A DNA stretch of 64,000 nucleotides from Luidia sarsii (taxonomy: Eukaryota > Echinodermata > Asteroidea > Paxillosida > Luidiidae): contig OX465120.1 of the NCBI GenBank assembly GCA_949987565.1, forward strand, positions 10,699,580 through 10,763,579, read 5' to 3'. Below the pieces are notes generated by a model. It was given only the letters and a program-made list of their open reading frames with translations. It searched no databases and was not told the DNA's origin. The first letter of the stretch is position 1. Each line of letters starts with the position of its first letter. Shown here piece after piece: positions 13,001-22,348 of the stretch. The position numbers were made by a program, and so were the translations under genes.

Positions 13001-16000
13001 GACCGCAAGGCCCAAGCAGCCGGCCTGCCTGGGCCACCGTACCCTGGGAGAACTCACTCTGCACTTGGAGGTTGGGCTCTGCGAATCATCACAGGCTGCC
13101 TTTGCTCTGTCGTGGCTTTTCGTCCTGTTGTTTCCACGGCTGTCGCTTTCGCTGTCCGTGTCCGACTCCTCACAGCCCCGTCCTTCCCACTGTCCGTGTC
13201 AGTGTCCTTGTCGCTCTCATTGTCACTGCCCTAGTCACTGCATTTGTCACTGTCCTTGTCACTGCACTTGTCACTCTCCCTGTCACTGCCCTAGTCACTG
13301 CATTTGTCACTGTCCTTGTCACTGCACTTGTCACTCTCCCTGCCACTGCCCTAGTCCCTGCACTTGTCACTGTCCTTGTCACTGCACTTGTCACTGTCCT
13401 TCTCAAAGTCTTTGAGACTCTCCTTGTCACTGTCCTGTTCACTGTCCTTGTCATTGCCCTCGTCACTGTTCTTGTCACTGTCTTTGCCACTGTCCTTAAC
13501 ACTGTCCTGGTCACTGTATTGTCATTATCCTTGCAACTGTCCTTGTCACTGCCCTTGTCGCTGTCTTTGTCGCTGTCCTTGCCACTATGCCTGTTACTGT
13601 CATTGTCACTGTACTAGTCTGTGTCATTGTCACTGTCCGTGTCATCGTGCATGTCATTGTCACTGTCCTTGTAGCTGTTCCTCTCCCTGTTAATATCTTT
13701 CATTTGTCCTTATATCTCCTTGTCCTTCCCATGACACTCTTATTCTAACCAGCATGTCTCTCCTTCCCTCGTCCCAAGGTGAGCGCCGTCTCAGGGAGAT
13801 GCTGGAAGCTCTTGGCCCAGAAGATGGGTCTCTCTGCTCCTCAAATCTGCTGCCTGACGGAGCGGTACTTGTGCCCAGGGCAGGCACTCCTCAACTGGTA
13901 TCTTGGGAAGCAGGTAGGCTCATCGATTGCTCCTCGGTGTTTGGTTGCAGGTAGATTTGGTCATCTCCATCCTCCTCATCCCCCTCATCATCACCATCCT
14001 CATCATCTTCCTCATCCTCTCCTTCCTCCTCCTCATCCTTCTCACACTTCTCATCCTCATCCTCCCCCATCTCCCCCTCCTCCTCTTCCTCCTCATCCTC
14101 CTCATCCTCTTCATCCTACTCATCCTCCTCACCCTCCTCATCTTCATCCTCATCATTCTTATCCTCATACTCCTCCTCCTCCTCCTCCTCACCCTCATCC
14201 TTCTCATCCTCTTCATTCTCCTCATTCTCCTCATCTTCCTCATCCTCCTCATCCTTCTCATCCTCCTCATCCTCCTCACCCTCCCCAACCTCATCCTCAT
14301 CCTTCTCATCCTCCCCATCCTCGTCCAAATCCTCCTCATCCACCACCCCCTTCCGAAGTTGACCTCTCCGCCGTTCCTCCCCGGTGCCCTTCATTCAGGT
14401 CGCTCTCACCTCCTCCGGCGAGGCTCTCCGAGGGCTCCTGGGACTCTTCCGCGAGATGCAGTGGCCCGAGCTCCAGGCCATCCTGGTCCGCGAGGTCCAG
14501 AGAGCCGACCGGGCCGAGTCGGGCCGGGCCTGGGACGGCAAGGTCTGCCAGCTGCAGCCCGCCGAGACCGCCGGTCTCAGGGCCTCCTCCCCCGCCGCAG
14601 AGAGGGCTCCGTCCGGACGTCCCTCACCGAAGTCGGTCAAGGCCTGGTTCGCCAGCTACATGAGCAGAGCTCCGGTTCCCGCCCAAAGGATCACGCCGAG
14701 ATCTCGGCTCCCGGCGACGCCGAGGGGAGGGAGAGACGAATCGGACCCGCGCGATCAGCCCGAGGATCAGGAGCCGAAGGCCCCGACCGCCAACCCGAGG
14801 ACGGACTTCGTCAGCCCCGCATCGGGGAAGGTCATCAGTCCGAGTCCGCGGTCGAAGGGGTTCTGCCACCAGGACGCGCCGGTCAGCCAGTTCCCGAAGG
14901 CCTCCATTTGGAGAACAAACCCCGAGGCGGCCCAGCCGGAGAGGGCGTCGCCCTCGGACCAGGAAGGAACTCCAGACGGTCACCAGCGTCCATCCCCGGG
15001 CCGAGGGGACGACCCCGACGGGCAGAAGCCTCCGCCGCTATCCCCGCCGAATCAGGAACCGCCAGCGAGTTCTCCGCTGCACGAAGGCCCCTACCTGATG
15101 CCGGTCGCTCACGGAAGCAGGGGCCCTCTGCGAGCCTGGCAGAATCTCCCCGGCTTGGGCCCGCCGACCCCGCCGGTCAGGACCTCCTCCATCAGGCCGG
15201 CGCTCTCCCCGAGGACCGCCCCTCATCAGCCGCACCGGGGTCCTAGACAGGAGGAAGCTCTACCATCCGACAGGAGCTTCAGCTCCTTCAGCCATCACCT
15301 GAAGGCCGTCCAAGAGGCGGACGCCCAGGCGAAGCCGAGGGAGATCGCGACGGGCGGTTACCAGGAGGAGAGCGCTGCCTCTCTCCCGAAGCCCGGACAG
15401 GAGGTCTCGGATCAGCGTCAGGCCTCACCGTCATCATCCTCAGCCCCCGTCCGGGAGCTGGCGCAACTCGGGGCCGCCTTGCAGCCCAAACTGAGGTGGC
15501 TCCAGGACCTCATGAGGAAGAGCCTCCCATCCCTGGCGAGCAGGGTCTCCGTGGAGGAGATCATGGGTCCCGACGCCGGGGGCTCCTCGCCGGAGGGGGA
15601 GATCCCCGAGTCCCTCTACGACGACGTGGAGCACCTCCTCCAGCAGAACGCGGACTTGCCGGGACTCCAAGACCCGGCCGAGGAGAGGAACCTCCTCGAA
15701 AGGATCAAGCAGCACATTGCCACGGTCCTCTCGTCGAAGCTCTCCAAGAGTAAGTCTCAGCGTCGTGCAGTCCACGGTTACGCCTCACAGAGTGGCGTCA
15801 CCACGGTCTATTGTCAGAGAAACAGCCAAGAAAAAGTGGCTACACCGTGACTTGAACCCGAGACCAAATCTGGCTTTATAAAAGGGGTAACGCAACATTG
15901 GTCGAGGTCAAAGAATAGCATCAATGCATTGTCTGATCCAACATGATGCATGAAATAGCATATACCTGTGAAAAAAATTCAGCTCAATCCGCCGACCGAG

Positions 16001-18093
16001 TCTCGAGAAAATAGTGAAAAACCGCCTGATTTGTTTCGCGAATATGCGGCATTCAACGAATTGTTCCGAAAAATCATTCAGGTCTAGGGTGATATAGTCA
16101 TTAATCTGAAGACGCTTCATCCACATTTTCTCACGGCTAAGACGGACAGCAATTACTACGGTGACCAAGGGATTCAATGCCCAGTATACTCATATCTGAT
16201 ATCGAATGATCGGGGAGATTGAAGTGATACCCCTTCAGATATGATATCGAATTCACATACTGATTTCTGTGTAGGTGAGCCAGTTCAACAGAGGGAATTC
16301 CAGTCACTGGAGGGGCCGCTGACAGCTAGCGAGGACATAGCGTCCTATGAAGAGATCGAAGAGTCCAAACTTCCGTCGGCCAAGCTTCGCCCTGCCCAGA
16401 CCGGTGAGACTAACAACGATATACGCACGATCCTAAAAACCACAGGGCTATTACGTTTGACAAGAAAGATAAGATTGGAAGGTTTGCATGGTGGAAATAC
16501 CAAGTGGGAGGTTTGCGGTGACACCATGTAACACATCTCTTTTGAGAAGGAGTGTGGCTCTGAAAAGAGCCGGTAACTCTTTGCATCAGGGAGAATGTCG
16601 ATAAGATTTGCATGGTAGAAGTACAAAGTGGAAGGTTTGCGGTGACACCATGTAGCACATCTCTTTTGAGAAGGAGTGTGTGGCTCTGAAAAGAGCCGGT
16701 AACTCTTTGCATCAGGGAGAATGTCGATAAGACTTGAAGGTTTGCATGGTGGAAATACCAAGCGGAAGGTTTGCATGGTGGAAATACCAAGTGGCACTTC
16801 TCTTTTGAGAAGGAGTGTGGCTCTGAAAAGAGCCGGTAACTCTTTGCATCGGGGAGAATGTCGATAAGATTTGCATGGTAGAAGTACAAAGTGGAAGGTT
16901 TGCGGTGACACCATGTAGCACATCTCTTTTGAAAAGGAGTGTGTGGTTCTGAAAAGAGCCGGTAACTCTTTGCATCAGGGAGAATGTCGATAAGACTTGA
17001 AGGTTTGCATGGTGGAAATACCAAGCGGAAGGTTTGCATGGTGGAAATACCAAGTGGCACTTCTCTTTTGAGAAGGAGTGTGGCTCTGAAAAGAGCCGGT
17101 AACTCTTTGCATCGGGGAGAATGTCGATAAGATTTGCATGGTAGAAGTACAAAGTGGAAGGTTTGCGGTGACACCATGTAGCACATCTCTTTCAAGAAGG
17201 AGTGTGACTCTGAAAGGAGCCGGTAACTCTTTGCATCAGGGAGAATGTCGATAGGATTTGCATGGTAGAAGTACAAAGTGGAAGGTTTGCGGTGACACCA
17301 TGTAGCACATCTCTTTTGAGAAGGAGTGTGTGGCTCTGAAAAGAGCCGGTAACTCTTTGCATCAGGGAGAATGTCGATAAGACTTGAAGGTTTGCATGGT
17401 GGAAATACCAAGCGGAAGGTTTGCATGGTGGAAATACCAAGTGGCCATTTTCTTTTGAGAAGGAGTGTGGCTCTGAAAAGAGCCGGTAACTCTTTGCATC
17501 AGGGAGAATGTCGATAAGATTTGCATGGTAGAAGTACAAAGTGGAAAGTTTGCGGTGACACCATGTAGCACATCTCTTTTTAGAAGGAGTGTGGCTCTGA
17601 AAAGAGCCAGTAACTCTTTGCATGAGGGAGAATGGCGATAAGACTTGAAGGTTTGCATGGTGGAAATACCAAGTGGAGGGTTTGCGGTGACACCATGCAA
17701 CAATGTGGGTCTGAAAAGAGCCGGTAATTCGACGTTCTAGCTCTTTTCAGAGCCACACACATCCCCGTCTTAAAAGAGATGTGTTACATGGTACCATCAT
17801 AGAGCGACTCAAGATTAAGGGCTAAGGAAAGGAGATAGAGAGGGACTCAGGAAGGCTGGAGATAGGAATTGACATTCCTCGTAAAAAGGGCAAGATCGTA
17901 GGCTGGGGGAAAACATGAACCAGGAAGGGAATTCCAGAGAGAGGCAGAACGAGGGAAGAAGCTGTTCTGATACCTCTTTGTTCTACACCTTGGGATAGAT
18001 AGAGTGTACGGGTGAGAGGAGGCAAACAGCCTGAATCGTTTCCGAAAAGTGTCGAGCACATCTGATTTTCCAGCATTATTGTATTTCCCCCCC

Positions 18094-18125
<32 letters not shown>

Positions 18126-18873
18126 CTTTCTTCGTGCGCTTCAAGATTTGGATCCGGCACGGGCGACCCCGGCATGCGGTCATAGGGTGACCCTTGACAC
18201 GCTGGACTGTTACGAGAACGTGGGGGGTCCGGAGATACCGGTTCGGACCACTTCTCACCAGCCCAATCCGGTCCGAGGCAGCCCTGGTGAGTTCGTTGAG
18301 AAATCTGAGAAAGAAGAAAAAGGCAAAAAAAAAAAAACGTCACAGTTTTCGCACCGTTCTGTAGTGGAAGAAATAGTTTATTACTCGCGAGTAATAAACT
18401 TTATGTCGATGGTTTTTTTTTTAAGAAAGTACAGCATCCCAGACCGTATAGATTTCAACATGAGGATTCCATCATGACCATCTTCAAACTGTGTAAATTA
18501 GAAGGAAATATGTGGACATCGATGTATTCCATATCTTTCCAATGTTGTATTGGGCCTTTAAGATGGTTGCCAAACGGTTTCCTCCTCCTTCGTCTTCTCA
18601 GGAGTCCAACGGAAGAATCCCCCAGCCGCCGTCACTCCCGCCGCCGAGTTCGCCCGGAGATTCGGCCCCGAGTCCGGCCGAGCGCAGCGGCCCGAGCCCG
18701 CCGCTGCGAGCCCGAGCCCGCGCGCCGCCGAGCGGGCCCCGATGGTGATGGTGGTGGCCACCGGCCGCGGCGAGCTCAGGCCCGTCCGCAAGTTCGTGCC
18801 GAGACGCCGCTCGGCCGACTCCGTCCCGGAGGAGAACTACGAGGTGATCAGCATCGGGCAGTCGGGGACTTAG
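4200..18873 (+). CDS. ZU5-UPA-death domain protein, UNC5-like (intracellular)
   Basis: Probable signalling adaptor. Model: join(4200..5618, 6526..6669, 8741..8995, 12867..13070, 13779..13913, 14399..15749, 16275..16403, 18602..18873), 1302 aa, all introns GT..AG with compatible phases. Residues 1-260 are proline/serine-rich and disordered. ZU5 is at about 268-420 ([17 protein letters not shown]). UPA runs to about 600 ([27 protein letters not shown]). The death domain is at about 660-752 ([29 protein letters not shown]). A roughly 540-residue disordered tail has tyrosine motifs YDDV (about 1126), YEEI (1194) and NYEVI (about 1289). There is no signal peptide, Ig/TSP1 domain or membrane segment, unlike netrin receptors, so it is closer in layout to UNC5CL. 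Weak points: the ATG at 4200 is the first in an open frame that begins at 4167, so an upstream exon is possible, and the exon 4 donor (GAG|GTTGGG) is non-consensus. Exons are strikingly GC-rich against AT-rich introns. Confidence 0.8.
5660..6260. repeat. GAGACA-type microsatellite
   Basis: Intron 1 of the UNC5-like gene starts with about 600 bp of imperfect (GAGACA)n / GAGAGA repeats. A 36-bp unit (AGGCAGAGAGAAAGAGCGAT plus TATAGAGACAG) is repeated three times at about 6005-6095. Confidence 0.85.
6700..7065. repeat. (GGCTCA)n microsatellite
   Basis: A hexanucleotide array in intron 2 of the UNC5-like gene, directly after the exon 2 donor. Variants GGCTCT and GGCTCG are interspersed. It gives long Leu/Arg and Ser open frames that are not genes. 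Confidence 0.9.
7640..8720. repeat. (TTCATCTA)n followed by a CATCCATC minisatellite
   Basis: The remainder of intron 2: 7640-7975 is an 8-bp TTCATCTA array. 7976-8720 is a minisatellite of roughly 55-70 bp units built from CATCTCATCAACCCTGCCAT and CACATAATACCAATCAGCC. It stops only about 25 bp before exon 3 at 8741. Confidence 0.9.
9060..9165 (+). repeat. Diverged hairpin-repeat unit
   Basis: TTTGCGGTGACACCATGCAA followed by GGGGCTCTGAAAAGAACCGG and AGCTCGACGTTTCGAACAG, in intron 3 of the UNC5-like gene. The stem is decayed at one position. Confidence 0.6.
9225..9790. repeat. Diverged A/T-rich dispersed repeat, two to three copies
   Basis: Recurring blocks CCAAAATTTGCAAAT, TTTTTGACCCAAAATTT and CGTCTTCAAAAGGGCTTGAAAA. 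A further diverged copy follows the SINE array at about 11,760-11,900. Unclassified element; no ORF. Confidence 0.5.
9843..10115 (+). mobile_element. Two tRNA-derived SINE heads (tandem, same family)
   Basis: At 9843-9925 and 10024-10110 there are tRNA-like sequences sharing GTGTAGCGGATACACTCT and ending in a box-B-like CGAGTTCGA. Each is followed by an A/T-rich tail. They look like pol III promoter heads of SINEs rather than functional tRNAs, since the cloverleaf arms are incomplete. Confidence 0.55.
10235..10890. repeat. 22-bp G-rich minisatellite, about 28 copies
   Basis: Unit GGTGGAGGCAGGTTGGGCTG plus GG. The left part has GGGGGTGG and the right part GGGGGAGG variants, so two subfamilies expanded side by side. 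The plus strand is G-run-rich and could form G-quadruplexes. The 22-bp period leaves every frame open, giving long Gly/Trp and Pro-rich pseudo-ORFs on both strands. Confidence 0.9.
10888..10970 (-). mobile_element. tRNA-derived SINE fragment
   Basis: On the minus strand the sequence reads as a tRNA-like head ending in GGTGGTTCGAACCCC (box B). It abuts the G-rich minisatellite and is followed by the 148-bp tRNA-like tandem array. Confidence 0.55.
11010..11760 (-). repeat. 148-bp tandem array of tRNA-like SINE units, five copies
   Basis: Five units with a 148-bp period. Each contains, on the minus strand, a box B CAGGTTCGAACCCGG preceded by a tRNA-like body (TGCCGGTAGATGCATCGG). Every unit repeats AAACCTTCGGTTTGTACCTA and a conserved AAAACCAAAAACTTCAAGTG. 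Unit-to-unit identity is very high, implying recent amplification. Box B is intact in all five, so each could be a pol III promoter. Confidence 0.75.
12612..12792. mobile_element. 181-bp MITE with 23-bp perfect terminal inverted repeats
   Basis: The ends are CCTCTTGTCAAAAAGATCAT... at 12612-12634 and its exact reverse complement at 12770-12792. The interior also folds (GTCGGTT / AACCGA near the arms). It carries no ORF, so it is a non-autonomous DNA element. It lies in intron 3 of the UNC5-like gene, 75 bp before exon 4. No clear target-site duplication. Confidence 0.75.
13165..13700. repeat. (CACTGTCCTTGT)n-type minisatellite
   Basis: A 12-bp and 6-bp based array (CACTGTCCTTGTCACTGC) filling intron 4 of the UNC5-like gene, ending about 80 bp before exon 5. 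Confidence 0.85.
13950..14345. repeat. (CTCCTCATC)n microsatellite
   Basis: Pyrimidine-rich trinucleotide array (TCC/TCA) filling intron 5 of the UNC5-like gene, just upstream of the exon 6 acceptor at 14398. The long Leu/Ile frame at 13927-14350 is an artefact of this repeat. Confidence 0.85.
15880..16180. repeat. Dispersed repeat A (copy 1)
   Basis: Shares GGTCAAAGAATAGCATC, TTCAGCTCAATCCGC and CCGAGTCTCGAGAAAAT with the copy at 18,880-19,160. Located in intron 6 of the UNC5-like gene. It contains a single TTTCGCGAA core. Unclassified, no ORF. Confidence 0.7.
16470..17790. repeat. Hairpin-bearing repeat array, about ten units
   Basis: The largest cluster of the family: direct units of about 110-140 bp in intron 7 of the UNC5-like gene. 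Perfect GGCTCTGAAAAGAGCC hairpins occur at 16556-16571, 16682-16697, 16819-16834, 17082-17097, 17332-17347, 17469-17484 and 17593-17608; other units have one or two stem changes. On the minus strand each reads as a histone-type 3' stem-loop followed by ACACTCCTTCTC/TTGAAAGAGA. The end (17,730-17,790) switches orientation, making a small foldback. Confidence 0.9.
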
Positions 18874-18879
18874 AAGCCC

Positions 18880-19160
18880 CTACACAACAATGGACGAGGT
18901 CAAAGAATAGCATCCATACGTTGCCTGATCCAACATATGCAAGAAATAGCACATCTGTGAAAATTTCAGCTCAATCCGCAAACCGAGTCTCGAGAAAATC
19001 GTGAATTGTTTCGCGAAATTTGTTTCGCGAAATTTGTTTCGCGAAATTTGTTTCGCGAAATTTGTTTCGCGAAATTTGTTTCGCGAAATTTGTTTCGCGA
19101 AATTTGTTTCGCGAAAATGCAGCATTCAACGCCGTACTGTTCCGAAAAAAATAGTTTAGA
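18880..19160. repeat. Dispersed repeat A (copy 2) with 8x 14-bp TTTCGCGAAATTTG array
   Basis: Begins within 10 bp of the stop codon of the UNC5-like gene, so it probably forms part of its 3' UTR or immediate downstream region. At 19,009-19,118 a 14-bp unit with the palindrome TTTCGCGAAA is repeated eight times, whereas copy 1 has only one. The local palindrome expansion is therefore secondary to insertion. Confidence 0.8.
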
Positions 19161-21360
19161 TCTCGTTGAGACGTAAATGATTTCTTTTACTCTTTTCTCC
19201 CAAAATACAACATTTTAGGCAGAAATATTTCAGTGCGAGGTTTCTACTATAACCATCTTCAAACTGTATAAGTTTCATGTAAATCTGTGAACATTTCTGT
19301 TTTTCGATTTTACCAATGTTGTGTAGGATCTTGAAAGGCCTACACAAAGATGTTGGGAATTGCTTAATTGGCTCAAATTACCCGAAAAGAAAAGGTCCTG
19401 GGTTTTTTATGCAAATTCGCCCAAAACATGGCTTAAAAAAACACAAGAATGAGATAGAGAGGGACTCAGGAAGGCTGGAGGTAAGAATTGACATTCCTTT
19501 TAAAAAGGAAAAGATCGTAGGCTAGGGGAAAAGTCAGAGCAAATTCCAACGTTATCTGGCAGGATAATAGAGTAAAACTTTATAAACATTGATGTTTACA
19601 ATTATTGTTTTTAATTAAACTTGTGGAATTGTCCTTGCAAAAAAAAATGGATTTCTACCAAAAATTATGGGAAGAGCTTTTAATTCGTCTCTTTAAAGAT
19701 AGCCCTGCAATTAGCTTATAGTAATGCTGCATATTGTATTATATATGGCCTGTGTACATGAACATTGCTCATTCATAATCTATGATTTCCATAATTCTCG
19801 AATGTGTTTGTCCCTTGTACTTGCAGTAATGCACGTTTATAATCTATTCACACGATATCCAAGTATCTATACTGATACTCTTATATGTATTATTGTTAGT
19901 AATTACCACATGTTCAAAGCTCGTGGCTTTCACAGCATTCCATAACCAGTGTCCTTATGCAAGTAACAATGTAGACATAACATGATGTTTTGCCAAGAAC
20001 TATGTACAGCGTGATTTGGCGTTCACTAAAGGAAACTGCAGCATTGAAATTCGTATAAAAATGTAACAGGAAATGGCAGAAAAAGTCTTCGAATGGAGAA
20101 AGAAAATGACAAGTATTACTCAGATATGATCAGAATATTATCATGTAAGTCTCAAAATAGTACGTTTCAGCCTTAAAAAAAGGGTTTTTACAGGATCTTA
20201 ACATCATAAAATTGATTATTATGATGTCATTGTCTGTGCATTAGAACTTGCCGCTTCGTGGCACGTGATCAAGTTTAGACTTTTGAGAGAGCAAATGCGT
20301 ATTTTTAACTTGTGAATGAAGAAATTAGTTGCCAAGGGATACAGATAAATATCATGTTCATTCGTGGTTTTTTTCTTGCAGTTGCTTCACATAACGCATA
20401 ATTTTATACAGCCAGTCTTATCTTTGAGTATAGAAATTGCAGAATTGCTGAACGCTGAAAATGTGGTACGGAATGCATAGTAATACATTTTAATTTTCAG
20501 GAAGGGAATGACTAATCCTCACTTCATAAATCCCTCATTTCTTTCATCTTCCCTGTCCCTTTACCCTTTTGATCTGCCACCTCCCTCCCGTCCCTTTGAT
20601 CCTCCCCACCCTTTTGTTTGTTTTGGATAATATTTGGATTAGGTTTGATGAAAAACTCCTTCACTACAATGATTATGAAGCATACATTTTGGCAATAAAT
20701 CAACAGATTAAGGGACAGGTCTGGAAAAACCAGGACCGAACTAGTCTTTGCCAGGGTAGGGGTACCGGTCAGAAGCAATTCAACCAATAACAAGCATTGA
20801 CTATTCAAGCATGAAAAGTGATAGGTTCTAACATGTCGATCCCAGCACGACCTTTGACCTCTACTTTTGGAAGGTCATGCTTGGATCTATATTCGTGCCA
20901 CCAGAGGGTTTTCAAAAGTGTCCCCAGTTACGAAAAATACAAGAATAGTTGCAGGGTACTATCAGATATTCTGAAAATTATTATGGAAATAATGATCCTG
21001 GAAACGCAAGATTCATAACAATAAACAAAATATTTTTTGGTAGAATAGCAAGTTAAAACTAATAATTATTCATTTTTACTCATTTTACATTGAAAAAACT
21101 TTTTTATCCATGAAAATTAAAAGCAGTCGTTCAGCGGTTAAGGAAATTGTACATAGAGCAGTTTTACAAGGTAGCATATCATTTTTTTAAATTTGTATAA
21201 AATATAGAATATATCTCCGCTATATTTTGTAAAAACAGGCCAGACAAGAAATATTGCATGCATGTGCAAATTGGCACTGGTGACATTGAAAAATCTTCCC
21301 TCTTAATCTCAATCTCTCTCTTTACTCATTGCAAAGGGATTCCATACTTAAGTCTCCCCT
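19160..21360. other. Spacer between the convergent UNC5-like and ACSS3 genes
   Basis: A/T-rich, with no exon-like open frame, RNA gene or clear transposon. A short GATAGAGAGGGACTCAGGAA block at about 19,450 is shared with 17,830 and 40,035, marking another dispersed repeat. Confidence 0.5.
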
Positions 21361-21364
21361 TATC

Positions 21365-21840
21365 ACTCTGGTCTGTCTACCAGCTTTCCTCCCTTGATCC
21401 CTTCCCTACTGCTTGCCCTCCCCTTTGATCTCACCCTGGTCTGTCTACCAGCTTTCCTCCTTTGATCCCTTCCCTACTGCTTGCCCTTCCCTTTGATCTT
21501 ACCCTGGTCTGTCTACCAGCTTTCCTCCTTTGATCCCTTCCCTACTGCTTGCCCTTCCCTTTGATCTTACCCTGGTCTGTCTACCAGCTTTCCTCCTTTG
21601 ATCCCTTGCCTACTGCTTGCCCTCCCCTTTGATCTCACCCTGGTCTGTCTACCAGCTTTCCTCCTTTGATCCCTTCCCTACTGCTTGCCCTTCCCTTTGA
21701 TCTCACCCTGGTCTGTCTACCAGCTTTCCTCCTTTAATCCATTCCCTACTGCTTGCCCTTCCCTTTGATCTCACCCTGGTCTGTCTGCCAGCTTTCCTCC
21801 TTTGATCCCTTCCCTACTGCTTTCCCTTCCCTTTACAACA
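21365..21840. repeat. 68-bp tandem repeat, about seven copies
   Basis: Unit contains CTGGTCTGTCTACCAGCTTT, CCTCCTTTGATCCCTTCCCT and ACTGCTTGCCCTTCCCTTTG, with a 68-bp period. Located 0.5 kb downstream of the ACSS3 stop codon. Confidence 0.9.
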
Positions 21841-22126
21841 TTATTGACAATTTCATGAATTGAAATGGAATTTTTGAAAGGCACTTTTTCACAAATCAAT
21901 AGTTGGCATAAAAAAACTAAAATGATATCATTTTATACATCAATTTCATCAAGTCAATTGTGAATACAATTTTCAAAACATTCTTTACAATATACATTAA
22001 TAATTTGACAAAAAACATGAACATATTGAATTTTCATGTTCTTTAACTCAGATCTGATCTAGTTTTGAAAGATTAAAAAGGATAAAAAGTGAACAAGAAA
22101 ATACTTTCAATACCATTTTGGGGAAT

Positions 22127-22132
22127 TTTATT
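22127..22132 (-). terminator. Candidate ACSS3 polyadenylation signal
   Basis: AATAAA on the minus strand (TTTATT on plus), 217 nt past the ACSS3 stop codon, in an A/T-rich stretch. It is the first canonical hexamer downstream. No transcript support. Confidence 0.35.
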
Positions 22133-22348
22133 CCCTGGGCAAATTATTTTCATATCAGTATAAAAAAAATTCTGTATAACCATTACATTTTGGGGAAAAA
22201 ATCACAATAAAATAAAGACGCACATAAAACCAGACACAAATTTGAAATAAAGAGATGGGTTTCATCATTGCATACCAAGGGGTTCCAAGGTTGCTAAGAC
22301 AGAGGTCAAAGGTTGGATGAGCAAGGGTTCAACCCAGCCGGAACCGGT

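Larger units (their letters stand above)
13036..14500 (+). other. Death-domain-encoding exons of the UNC5-like gene
   Basis: The death domain is assembled from the end of exon 4 (about 13036-13070, LGELTLHLE), exon 5 (13779-13913, the helix 2-4 core with the conserved tryptophan of WKLLAQKMG) and the start of exon 6 (14399-14500, [20 protein letters not shown]). All three are phase 0 at their junctions. In this family the domain mediates homotypic assembly of signalling complexes; that role is inferred from the family. Confidence 0.7.

Noticed and set aside
13927..14350. Leu/Ile-rich frame continuous with a 439 aa ORF
   Set aside because: Reads through the (CTCCTCATC)n intron in the wrong frame; exon 6 is in the frame that starts at 14399.
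16345..17703. Minus-strand frames of up to 338 aa with a repeating protein pattern
   Set aside because: Translation of the hairpin-repeat array; repeat unit length and sequence are set by DNA, and the same DNA unit occurs elsewhere without an open frame.
16470..17790. A histone gene cluster
   Set aside because: Only the 3' stem-loop-like element is present; no H1, H2A, H2B, H3 or H4 coding sequence is seen on either strand.
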